DNA from: Phycisphaerae bacterium
Lineage (GTDB): Bacteria; Planctomycetota; Phycisphaerae; Phycisphaerales; SM1A02
Length of the DNA stretch: 5,569 nt
Direction: 5' to 3'
Assembly: GCA_002690755.1 (NCBI GenBank)
Contig: NZFT01000038.1
Coordinates: 23,784-29,352 of the forward strand
Of the stretch, positions 1 to 5,569 are shown in pieces; within the stretch, counting starts at the first letter, position 1, and every line of letters starts with the position of its first letter. The position numbers and the translations under genes were made by a program. The notes beneath the pieces are model-generated. The model was not told where the DNA came from, did not search any database, and saw only the letters and a list, made by a program, of their open reading frames with translations.

Positions 1-1
1 C

Positions 2-304
2 ATCTATGCCGCGGTGGGCGTCGCGGAACGCTGGAATTCGACGGAGCCCCCCGAAGCCCGGATCCGACCACCGAAGACGACGCTCCAGCATCTCGTGGTG
101 ATGCTGCAGTCGAGCGATCCCGCCGCGAGACTGATCGCCGGTGAAACGCTCGAGCTCGTGACCGGCCGGGATTTCGGTTTCGAGGCGTCCGCCTCCCCGC
201 CCGTCCGGTTCGAGGCCGCGGCGCGATGGCGGACCTGGGTCGACACGCTGCCGGACGAGACGCCGACCACCGAGGTCGTCGCGCGCCGGGGGACCTCCCC
301 GTGA
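2..304 (+). CDS. HEAT-like repeat protein, C-terminal part (5' end outside window)
   Basis: The frame is open from the window edge (reading I-Y-A-A-V-G-V-A-E-R-W) to a TGA at 302-304, so this is the last ~100 residues of a longer protein. The segment 'LVVMLQSSDPAARLIAGETLELVTGRDFGFE', followed by 'RFEAAARWRTWVD', resembles the closing module of HEAT/Armadillo-type proteins common in planctomycetes: a helical 'D-P-A-A-R-x-x-A' repeat, a 'TG-x-D-F-G' turn and a Trp-rich end. That resemblance is from memory and not from an alignment. No catalytic motif, signal peptide or membrane segment is visible in this part. A GTG at 14-16 exists, but it falls inside an open frame and is unlikely to be the true start. 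The stop overlaps the start of the next gene (GTGA), so the two are probably co-translated. The function of the whole protein cannot be told from this fragment. Confidence 0.6.
   Translation: MYAAVGVAERWNSTEPPEARIRPPKTTLQHLVVMLQSSDPAARLIAGETLELVTGRDFGFEASASPPVRFEAAARWRTWVDTLPDETPTTEVVARRGTSP
288..293 (+). promoter_or_regulatory. Ribosome binding site supporting the GTG start at 301
   Basis: GGGGGA lies 7 nt before the GTG at 301. With the GTGA stop/start overlap, it favours 301 over an upstream in-frame ATG at 226, which would add 25 unconserved-looking residues inside the preceding gene. Confidence 0.45.
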
Positions 305-786
305 AGGACGCATCCCCGTTGATTCGAGTGGAACTGCTGAGCCAGCCGGAGCTGCTCGCACCGGTACGAGCGATGCTGACTTCATTGTCGGAGCGACTCG
401 GCTTCGACGAGGTCCAGACCGGACATCTCGCTCTCGCGGTCGACGAGGCCCTGGCGAACGTGATTCGACACGGGTACGACGGCGCGGCGGACGGCCGCAT
501 CTGGCTGACCGCCAGCGTGAAGGAGCAACCGAGCCGACGTCTTCACATCGAGATCGAAGACCAGGGAAGGCAGATCGACCCGGCCCGGATCAATCCCCGC
601 GATCTCGAGGACATCCGCCCCGGCGGACTCGGCGTCCACTTGATGCGGGAGGTCACCGACACCTGCGAATTCGAACGTCGGACGCCGACGGGCATGCGAC
701 TGGTTCTGGAAAAATCGATTCCCACCGCCCGGTCGTTCGGACGGCATGACAAGAGCGCCGGTACGCCGGAGAATGGAAGTCCATGA
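301..786 (+). CDS. RsbW/SpoIIAB-like anti-sigma factor, serine-protein kinase (GHKL ATPase fold)
   Basis: The 161-residue product is a single HATPase_c_2 domain of the RsbW/SpoIIAB class. The N box is at residues 48-59 (DEALANVIRHGY), with the catalytic Glu49 and Mg-binding Asn53. The G1 box is D87-x-G89 in 'IEIEDQGRQI', and the G2 box is GGLGVHLM at 108-115. A C-terminal 'TGMRLVLEKSI' strand closes the fold. All ATP-binding residues appear intact, so it should be an active kinase. Family members bind a sigma factor or other target and phosphorylate a STAS antagonist; the next gene encodes exactly such a protein. The last ~20 residues are a polar tail. The GTG start at 301 is chosen because it overlaps the previous stop and has a Shine-Dalgarno-like sequence. 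The stop overlaps the STAS gene start (ATGA). No sigma factor gene is in the window, so the true target is unknown. Confidence 0.85.
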   Translation: MKDASPLIRVELLSQPELLAPVRAMLTSLSERLGFDEVQTGHLALAVDEALANVIRHGYDGAADGRIWLTASVKEQPSRRLHIEIEDQGRQIDPARINPRDLEDIRPGGLGVHLMREVTDTCEFERRTPTGMRLVLEKSIPTARSFGRHDKSAGTPENGSP

Positions 787-1136
787 CGAGCGGACAAGAA
801 ATGAATGTCGAGATCACGAAGCACGACGAGACCGTGGTCGCCACTCCGGTCGGTGAGATCGACCTCGCCCGGAGCCCCTCACTCCGAAACCACCTTGCCG
901 AAATCCTCGCAGAGAAGCCTGCCCGATTGATCATCGATCTCGCCCAGGTCCCCTACATGGACAGTTCCGGCGTCGCGACGCTCGTCGAGGCGTTGCAGCA
1001 GAGCCGGTCCAGAGACTGCACCCTCGTCCTCGCCGGCATGCAGGATCGGGTCCGGTCCGTCTTCGAGATCGCCCGGCTCGACACGGTCTTCACCATCGTC
1101 GCGGATGCCGCGGCCGGGATGCAGGACGACCCATGA
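783..1136 (+). CDS. STAS-domain protein, anti-sigma factor antagonist (SpoIIAA/RsbV-like) or MlaB-like
   Basis: The 117-residue product is one complete STAS domain. It opens with a beta strand 'VVATPVGEIDLA' (residues 18-29), followed by 'ARLIIDLAQVPYMDSSGVATLVEAL' (47-71). D60-S61-S62-G63 is the classical phosphorylation loop, with the serines expected to be modified by an RsbW-type kinase. The final part 'LVLAGMQDRVRSVFEIARLDTVFTI' matches the usual alpha/beta end of the domain. In SpoIIAA and RsbV the unphosphorylated form frees the sigma factor by binding the kinase. The gene starts within the kinase stop codon (ATGA) and ends within the permease start codon (ATGA). The position in front of an MlaE permease also fits an MlaB-type role, since MlaB is a STAS subunit of the Mla transporter. 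The ATG at 801 (Met7) is a possible alternative start. The domain call is firm; the choice between the two roles is open. Confidence 0.85.
   Translation: MTSGQEMNVEITKHDETVVATPVGEIDLARSPSLRNHLAEILAEKPARLIIDLAQVPYMDSSGVATLVEALQQSRSRDCTLVLAGMQDRVRSVFEIARLDTVFTIVADAAAGMQDDP
1123..1126 (+). promoter_or_regulatory. Ribosome binding site of the permease gene
   Basis: AGGA inside the end of the STAS gene lies 6 nt before the ATG at 1133. It supports that start and allows translation beyond simple ATGA re-initiation. Confidence 0.45.
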
Positions 1137-1966
1137 CCACCACCGCCCCCCGACGCAGTCTGATCAGTCGCCCGATCGAAGGCCTCGGCGCGCTCGTGCT
1201 CGGCGTCTTTGAATTCATCGGTGCGCTCTACTGGCTGCTCCATGAACTCCTCGGATGGACATGGCGGTCCGTGGTGAAGCACGAGGTGCGATTCGGACGC
1301 GCGGCGTTCGTCTCCCAGATGGTTCGGGTGGGTGTGCGTTCGATCAGCATCGTGGTCCTGGTCTCGGGCAGCATCGGACTCATCCTCGCGCTCCAGACCG
1401 CACCCAGCCTCGAGCAGTTCGGGCAGGTCGACAAGGTCGCCAACCTCGTGGGCGTCGCGGTGTTCCGCGAGCTCGGACCGCTGATCGCCGCGATCGTGCT
1501 CACCGGATTCGCCGGCGCCTCGATCGCCGCCGAGATCGGAACGATGGTCGTCGGCGAGGAGATCGAGGCGCTCGAGTCGATGGGCCTCAATCCGGTTCGA
1601 TTCCTCGTGGTGCCTCGGGTGATCGCCAGCGCGATCAGCCTCGTCCTGCTCGCGGTGATCGCGGACCTCTCCGCGGTCTTCGCGGGCGGCGCGATCGGAA
1701 TCCTGCAGCTCGGGATTCCCTACGAGGTCTACAAGGACAACACCATCCAGCAGTTGACCAGTTCCGACTTCCTGACCGGCTTGTTCAAGGCCGGCGTGTT
1801 CGGGACGATTCTCGGTCTCATCGCCTGTCGCAACGGACTCGCCGTCTCGGGCGGCGCGGCCGGGGTCGGCAAGGCGACGACCGACACCGTGGTTCAGACG
1901 GTGGTCACCGTGATCTTCGCCGACCTGTTCTTCACGGCCCTGTTCTTCAACCTCGGACTCGGCTGA
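1133..1966 (+). CDS. mlaE: MlaE-family ABC transporter permease (lipid transport)
   Basis: The 277-residue integral membrane protein carries the MlaE/YrbE signature. 'RELGPLIAAIVLTGFAGASIAAEIGTM' sits at about 112-138, then 'EEIEALESMGLNPVRFLVVPRVIA' at 142-165. The late block 'GTILGLIACRNGLAVSGGAAGVGKATTDTVV' is at 224-254. Hydrophobic helices lie at about 70-90, 105-130, 160-192, 215-232 and 252-275. An amphipathic N-terminal helix (15-45) is typical of this family. MlaE forms the membrane dimer of the MlaFEDB complex, which moves phospholipids between the outer and inner membranes in diderm bacteria. Length matches the family (about 250-280). It starts within the STAS stop codon. The usual partners, the MlaF ATPase and MlaD MCE protein, do not follow: the next gene is convergent. 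They must be encoded elsewhere, or the permease works with other partners. The gene symbol is by family, not proven orthology. Confidence 0.9.
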   Translation: MTTTAPRRSLISRPIEGLGALVLGVFEFIGALYWLLHELLGWTWRSVVKHEVRFGRAAFVSQMVRVGVRSISIVVLVSGSIGLILALQTAPSLEQFGQVDKVANLVGVAVFRELGPLIAAIVLTGFAGASIAAEIGTMVVGEEIEALESMGLNPVRFLVVPRVIASAISLVLLAVIADLSAVFAGGAIGILQLGIPYEVYKDNTIQQLTSSDFLTGLFKAGVFGTILGLIACRNGLAVSGGAAGVGKATTDTVVQTVVTVIFADLFFTALFFNLGLG

Positions 1967-1977
1967 ATCCAGTTCGT

Positions 1978-1998
1978 AGGCGGGCCCGGGGCACGCCT
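1978..1998 (+). terminator. Candidate GC-rich hairpin in the convergent gap
   Basis: AGGCG (1978-1982) pairs with CGCCT (1994-1998), with an inner GCC/GGC stem (1984-1986 with 1990-1992) around a CGG loop and one G/A mismatch. It lies 12 nt after the permease stop, between two convergent genes, where a terminator is expected. There is no T-run on either side, so intrinsic termination is doubtful. The rest of the gap (1999-2062) shows only a weak GATC/GATC inverted repeat. Confidence 0.3.
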
Positions 1999-2062
1999 CC
2001 GAAACGCCGCCTTCGAGATCCGGGATCCGCCGGTACCGATCTGAATCGACGAGGTCTTCGCA

Positions 2063-2818
2063 TCACGCCCCGAGCGCAAGTCGCTCGGCGGCACGGGCGG
2101 GAAGTCCCGATGCAAGGGCTCGCGACTGCGCCGCAGGGATGTCGTATCCCGCACGTCGCCACGAGATCGCTCGATCCTCGAGATCGAGAATGGCGTAGGC
2201 CGCCCTCGGATCACCGTCTCTCGGCTGCCCCACCGAACCGGGGTTCAGAATGTAGCGCGCATCGGACTCGAGTTCCACGGAGACCCCCGGTGACCCGGGC
2301 CTGGACTCGACGGTCGCATCCCGATCGCCGTCCCGACGTCGGAAGCACCCGGGAAGGTGCGTGTGCCCGACGAGACAGATCGAGGTGTCGACACCCCGAA
2401 ACGCCGGCGCCGCCGCCGCTTCGTTCAAGAGATAACGCCGCCCGCCGGGAATCGGGGAGTCATGCACGAGCATGAGATCCGATTCGAGGTAGACCATGCC
2501 GGGAAGTCGCTCGATGCATTCGATCAGATCGGGTCGGAGCGCCTGAATCCGGCGGCTGGTCCATTCGATCGCCTCCCGCGCAACGTCGCGGAACGACTTC
2601 GCGATCTCAGGGCGGAGCATCGCCTCCTCGTGATTGCCGATGACCATCACCGCATCACGGTCGAACACGAGATCAAGACACTCGATGGGATCGGGGCCGT
2701 ACCCCACCACGTCTCCGAGACAGATCAGTCGATCGATCCCCGCGGCGTCGAGCGCCGCCAGCACCGACTCCAACGCGAGGAGATTTCCGTGGATGTCGGA
2801 GATGATGCCGAGTCGCAT
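2063..2818 (-). CDS. Metallophosphoesterase, YfcE/MJ0936 family (calcineurin-like)
   Basis: The 251-residue product has all the metal-binding motifs of calcineurin-like phosphoesterases. These are D8-x-H10 in 'IISDIHGN', G35-D36 in 'CLGDVVGYGPDP', G61-N62-H63-E64, H119 in 'LVHDS' and G151-H-T-H154. The 'LNPGSVGQPRDGDPRAAYAILD' block near 191 is typical of the YfcE/MJ0936 group. Family members hydrolyse phosphodiesters with two bound metals; the natural substrate is usually unknown, and cAMP or nucleotides cannot be inferred from sequence. No signal peptide is seen, so it should be cytoplasmic. The start is placed at the ATG directly before the first strand (MRLGIISD), with AAAGG 8 nt upstream. 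The frame extends 35 residues further to an ATG at 2923 that overlaps the dprA stop (ATGA). That extension is Arg/Ser-rich and looks non-family, but cannot be excluded. It is the downstream partner of dprA. Confidence 0.88.
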   Translation of the reverse strand: MRLGIISDIHGNLLALESVLAALDAAGIDRLICLGDVVGYGPDPIECLDLVFDRDAVMVIGNHEEAMLRPEIAKSFRDVAREAIEWTSRRIQALRPDLIECIERLPGMVYLESDLMLVHDSPIPGGRRYLLNEAAAAPAFRGVDTSICLVGHTHLPGCFRRRDGDRDATVESRPGSPGVSVELESDARYILNPGSVGQPRDGDPRAAYAILDLEDRAISWRRAGYDIPAAQSRALASGLPARAAERLALGA

Positions 2819-2826
2819 GGCAGCCG

Positions 2827-2831
2827 CCTTT
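2827..2831 (-). promoter_or_regulatory. Ribosome binding site deciding the phosphoesterase start
   Basis: On the minus strand AAAGG lies 8 nt before the ATG at 2818, inside AAGAAAGGCGG. It supports the short start that matches the family N-terminus over the ATG at 2923. Confidence 0.5.
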
Positions 2832-2919
2832 CTTGAAACCGATCGAAGCGTCATCGATCGCCAGTCCCCGCGTTTCCGGCGGGATTGCATCCCTGATTCG
2901 GAACTCCGCGACTCTCTTT

Positions 2920-3933
2920 TCATCGGCCGTTCCGACCCTCGACGCCACCTTCACCCGCCGCTTGAAACGGATCGGCTGGTGAGTCCGAATCGTTATCAGC
3001 CGCCACCCCGCCCGATCCCGACCGCTGGATGCCCAGGAGCCCTTGCTGATCGGCGAGTCGTTCCACCACCTGATCGGGATGGTCGACGAGCGCCGCCCAG
3101 CCTTCCCGGATCGCCTGATGGCATCCGGCACTCGCCCCGGTATCGACCCGGCCGGGCAGCGCCATGACGTCACGGCCGTAATCATCCGCGGCGAGTCGGG
3201 CGGTGATCATCGCCCCGCTTCGAACCCCGGCCTCGATGACGACGACGCCGATCGACAGACCGGCGATGATCCGATTTCGACGGGGAAAACGGGCCGGCCG
3301 AGGGCCCGCGTCGCAGCGATATTCCGTCACCAGGAGTCCACCGGCCTCGACCACCTCCGAGAAGAGGGACTCATGTTCCGGGGGGTAGGGTCGCGCCAGG
3401 CCGCTTCCGAGGACCACGATGGTTCGACCGCCGGCCCGGAGCACCGCACGGTGCGCCGCGGCGTCGATTCCTCGAGCCCCACCCGAGCAGACCGTCACCC
3501 CGTGCTCCGCCAACGTGATCGCGAATTTCGTCGCGAGGTCGATCCCGACCGCCGACGCCCGACGACTCCCGACGATCGCGATCGTCGGCGACGCCTCAAG
3601 GCACGCGACGCAACCACGCGTTCGCACCAGGGTCGGGGGATCAGACATTCCCCGCAACAACTGCGGGTAGGAGGCTTCGAAGATGTCGATCACCTCACCA
3701 CCCTGACGACGCACCCGTCGGAGGTCGGACTTCGCCGCCCGGATGTCGAGGGACGCGAGTCGTTTGCGAACGGTCGACGGAGACGCCTCGAGGACCCTGG
3801 ACAGTTCCTCGACCGATGCCGACCGCATCGCGGCGACCGAACCAAATTGGTGACGAAGCCGGCCGACCGCGACCGGCCCCCATCCGGTGGCGTCGGCCAT
3901 CGCAATCATCCACACCCGATCGGAGACATTCAT
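2920..3933 (-). CDS. dprA: DNA processing protein DprA (Smf), RecA loader
   Basis: The 337-residue product is DprA. It has an N-terminal helix-hairpin-helix/SAM-like part ('GWGPVAVGRLRHQFGS', residues 17-32) and then an extended Rossmann fold. Diagnostic motifs are 'IAIVGSRRASAVG' (118-130), 'SGGARGIDAAAH' (150-161), 'VVLGSGLARPYPPEH' (173-187), 'FPRRNRIIAGLS' (216-227), 'RSGAMITARLA' (238-248) and 'GRDVMALPGRVD' (253-264), followed by 'AGCHQAIREGWA'. DprA binds single-stranded DNA in the cytoplasm and loads RecA, which is needed for natural transformation; many non-competent bacteria keep it. After the Rossmann fold comes only a ~40-residue Gly/Ser/Asp-rich tail, with no clear winged-helix domain as found in many DprA proteins. 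The start is the ATG at 3933; a GTG at 3951 is in frame and would add six residues. Shine-Dalgarno support is weak for both. Confidence 0.92.
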   Translation of the reverse strand: MNVSDRVWMIAMADATGWGPVAVGRLRHQFGSVAAMRSASVEELSRVLEASPSTVRKRLASLDIRAAKSDLRRVRRQGGEVIDIFEASYPQLLRGMSDPPTLVRTRGCVACLEASPTIAIVGSRRASAVGIDLATKFAITLAEHGVTVCSGGARGIDAAAHRAVLRAGGRTIVVLGSGLARPYPPEHESLFSEVVEAGGLLVTEYRCDAGPRPARFPRRNRIIAGLSIGVVVIEAGVRSGAMITARLAADDYGRDVMALPGRVDTGASAGCHQAIREGWAALVDHPDQVVERLADQQGLLGIQRSGSGGVAADNDSDSPADPFQAAGEGGVEGRNGR

Positions 3934-4015
3934 CGCGTCATCCAGCCCCACGCGGAGCCTAGTCGACGAAAACCACGCGCCGGTTGGAACGTGCGTTTCT
4001 TCAGGTTCTTTCGGT

Positions 4016-4045
4016 GGCGGGTGACCGACCGAGCGACGACCCGCC
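4016..4045 (-). terminator. Candidate stem-loop between the acidic-protein gene and dprA
   Basis: GGCGGGT (4016-4022) and ACCCGCC (4039-4045) form a perfect 7-bp GC-rich stem with a 16-nt loop. It begins 14 nt after the stop of the acidic membrane protein gene on the minus strand. No T-run follows in that direction, so it may be a weak or factor-dependent terminator, an mRNA-stabilising structure or chance in GC-rich DNA. The remaining leader before dprA (about 3952-4015) shows no convincing -35/-10 pair. Confidence 0.3.
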
Positions 4046-4058
4046 GGGGCAACGCGAG

Positions 4059-5498
4059 TCAGATCGAGCCGGTCTCTTCATCGAGATCCGACCAGAGACT
4101 CGCATCTTCGTCCAAAGGCTCGTAGATCAACTCGCCGGCCAAGACGCCGTCGCCTCCTTCGTCATCGTCGCCACCCTCTGAATCCTCTCCACTCGCTTCT
4201 CCCGATTCCTCGTCTGCTTCCTCTCCCGCTTCCGCTTCCTCGTCCTCGTCTTCTTCCTCTTCCTCGTCTTCTTCTTCCCCGCCCGCTTCTAACTCGCCGT
4301 CGTCATCTGCTGCTTCGTCGTCCTCGTACTCGTCTTCTTCCTCATCCGACTCCTCTTCCTCTTCCTCGTCGTCTTCCTCTTCCTCGTCTTCTTCCTCGTC
4401 TTCTTCTTCCCCGCCTTCTTCTAACTCGTCGCCATCATCTGCGGCTTCGTCGTCTTCGTACACATCTTCTCCCTCTTCCTGTTCTGGTTCCTCGTCCTCG
4501 TCTTCTTTCTCCTCGTCTTCTGCGTCCTCGTCGCCTTCTTCTAACTCGTCGCCATCATCTTCCGCTTCGTCGTCCGCTTCCCCGTCGCCTTCTTCTGCCT
4601 CGTCGTCTTCTTCCTCTTCCTCGTCATCTTCCTCTTCCTCTTCCTCGTCATCTTCCTCTTCGTCGTCGCCTTCTTCTGCCTCGTCGTCCTCGTCCTCGTC
4701 CGCTTCCTCTAGCTCGTCGACATCCTCTTCTGCTTCCTCTTCGTCGTCTTCGTACTCGTCGTCTTCCTCGTACTCGTCATCTTCCGCTTCTTCCGCGGCG
4801 ACCCATGCCACCGGCTTCGGAATCGAGGTCGCGACCGTCGCAATCACGGTGGTCGCCGGATCGACGGCCGCCTGCTCGGCGACACCACCCGGCTCCTCCT
4901 GCGCCTCCTGCGCCTCATCGTCATCACCACCGAAGAGATGCGGCTGGACGGCATCTTCACCCGCTCCGGCAGCCGGAATTCGGAGAAGACGCCTGGCCAC
5001 CTCTCGCGCGACCGGTTCGCCGGCACCACCCAGCACCAGGCCGATGAAGATGCTGAAGGTCGCCGCACCGATCACCCAGAGCCGAAGCCCCGAACCGACG
5101 AGGGTCGCCAGCGCCGTGGTTCTCGGTGGCCGAGGCATCGGGGGCTCGAGCCGGAGATGCCGGTCGATCCAGTTCGGGATCGGCTGATCGATCGCGCTGG
5201 AGATGTAGATCGTCCCGTCATCGCGATCGGCGTCGAGCGGCCGGAGATGCAGTTTGGACCGGACCAGCCGGTCCATGACCGCGGGCTCCTGCTCGTCGAG
5301 CTGGAAGATCGCGAGGTCGTAGCGGGCGTGCCGCTCGAGCAGTCGATCCTTCGCGAACTGGAGCGGGGCCAGTCCGAGTTCGGCCTCCCGTCGGGCCTGC
5401 TGCTGGGGAACCAGCACGACCGCCACGAGCATGGCCAGACCGGCGGCCACGAAAAGCCAGCCGGGGTCGAGACGGAAGAGTGGACGAGGAGATCGCAC
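4059..5498 (-). CDS. Two-helix membrane protein with giant Asp/Glu-rich cytoplasmic tail; family unknown
   Basis: I do not recognise a family. The 479 residues divide clearly. A basic N-terminus (RSPRPLFR) is followed by TM1 at about 14-31 and a soluble loop of ~100 residues (32-128) containing 'RHARYDLAIFQLDEQEPAVMDRLVRSKLHLRPL'. TM2 lies at about 129-158, then a basic stretch (EVARRLLRI) and a linker with a hydrophobic patch (214-234). From 235 to about 453 the sequence is almost pure Asp/Glu with a few Ala, Gly and Tyr. It ends in a mixed 25-residue peptide (GELIYEPLDEDASLWSDLDE). By the positive-inside rule both ends are cytoplasmic and the loop is periplasmic. The start is a GTG with no Shine-Dalgarno at useful distance, and the frame stays open to position 5569 (reading FDFRRGFRRYLD just upstream), so the real start may be outside the window. 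It lies upstream of dprA on the same strand. Possible roles such as cation binding or DNA/protein mimicry are speculation. Confidence 0.75.
   Translation of the reverse strand: MRSPRPLFRLDPGWLFVAAGLAMLVAVVLVPQQQARREAELGLAPLQFAKDRLLERHARYDLAIFQLDEQEPAVMDRLVRSKLHLRPLDADRDDGTIYISSAIDQPIPNWIDRHLRLEPPMPRPPRTTALATLVGSGLRLWVIGAATFSIFIGLVLGGAGEPVAREVARRLLRIPAAGAGEDAVQPHLFGGDDDEAQEAQEEPGGVAEQAAVDPATTVIATVATSIPKPVAWVAAEEAEDDEYEEDDEYEDDEEEAEEDVDELEEADEDEDDEAEEGDDEEEDDEEEEEEDDEEEEEDDEAEEGDGEADDEAEDDGDELEEGDEDAEDEEKEDEDEEPEQEEGEDVYEDDEAADDGDELEEGGEEEDEEEDEEEEDDEEEEEESDEEEDEYEDDEAADDDGELEAGGEEEDEEEEEDEDEEAEAGEEADEESGEASGEDSEGGDDDEGGDGVLAGELIYEPLDEDASLWSDLDEETGSI
4120..4797 (-). repeat. Low-complexity Asp/Glu-coding tract with in-frame internal repeats
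   Basis: About 680 bases of GAA/GAG/GAC/GAT codons (the plus strand reads as TTC/CTC/GTC/ATC runs). Within it, an exact 29-nt repeat occurs at 4412-4440 and 4532-4560, offset 120 nt, and an exact 25-nt repeat at 4583-4607 and 4664-4688, offset 81 nt. Degenerate units built around D-E-L-E recur at plus-strand positions near 4287, 4419, 4539 and 4707, with spacings of 132, 120 and 168 nt. All offsets are multiples of three, so expansion has kept the frame. Confidence 0.85.
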
Positions 5499-5569
5499 GT
5501 CCAGATATCGGCGAAATCCTCTCCGGAAGTCGAATATCGACGCCGGAGACGAGACCGCGGGCCGTGGCG

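Noticed and set aside
226..300. Upstream ATG start for the kinase
   Set aside because: It adds 25 residues read in another frame of the HEAT-like gene; the GTG at 301 has the stop/start overlap and a Shine-Dalgarno-like sequence.
1255..2475. Long plus-strand open frame (406 codons) overlapping the permease and the phosphoesterase
   Set aside because: The product is Arg/Pro/Asp-rich and featureless, the frame is a shadow of two well-supported genes, and it runs through the convergent gap.
3952..4015. Promoter for dprA
   Set aside because: No convincing -35/-10 pair could be read on the minus strand in this short leader.
3043..4125. Plus-strand open frame (360 codons) opposite dprA
   Set aside because: It is antisense to clear DprA motifs, and its Arg/Asp/His-rich composition is typical of a shadow frame in GC-rich DNA.
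4120..4797. Repetitive pyrimidine-rich DNA as a CRISPR array or non-coding satellite
   Set aside because: The repeats are irregular, all spacings are multiples of three, there are no unique spacers and the minus-strand frame is uninterrupted, so it is coding low complexity.
4805..5187. Two plus-strand open frames opposite the membrane part of the acidic protein
   Set aside because: They are Pro/Ala/Ser/Arg-rich, without recognisable motifs, and antisense to convincing transmembrane segments.

Overview
The window is GC-rich, gene-dense bacterial DNA. The gene set (a HEAT-like C-terminus ending in a 'TGRDFGF...ARWRTWVD' block, an RsbW-like kinase, a STAS protein, an MlaE-type permease, a metallophosphoesterase and DprA) and the Arg/Glu/Asp-rich proteins suggest a planctomycete-like organism, perhaps Phycisphaerae. 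That is inference from style and gene content; there is no rRNA or other phylogenetic marker here. No tRNA, rRNA, CRISPR array, insertion sequence or attachment site was seen, and no gap between genes exceeds about 130 bases.

Left half, plus strand (2-1966): four genes form a tightly coupled chain. The 3' end of a HEAT-like gene overlaps an RsbW-like anti-sigma/serine-kinase gene (GTGA). That gene overlaps a STAS-domain gene (ATGA), which overlaps an MlaE-family ABC permease gene (ATGA). The order implies co-translation. The kinase and STAS protein look like a partner-switching pair. The STAS protein could also serve the permease, as MlaB does in the Mla phospholipid transporter. The ATPase (MlaF) and MCE (MlaD) subunits are absent directly downstream.

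Middle (1967-3951): a short convergent gap carries a GC-rich hairpin. Then, on the minus strand, come a YfcE/MJ0936-type metallophosphoesterase gene and, upstream of it, dprA, the recombination mediator that loads RecA on incoming single-stranded DNA. The two minus-strand genes are close enough to share a transcript.

Right part (4059-5569), minus strand: one gene encodes a two-helix membrane protein with a roughly 100-residue loop, followed by about 220-250 residues made almost entirely of Asp and Glu. The DNA of this tail is a long purine-biased stretch with internal repeats. I recognise no family. The reading frame stays open to the window edge, so the true start may lie outside. This protein and the kinase-STAS-permease cassette are the two most unusual items here.
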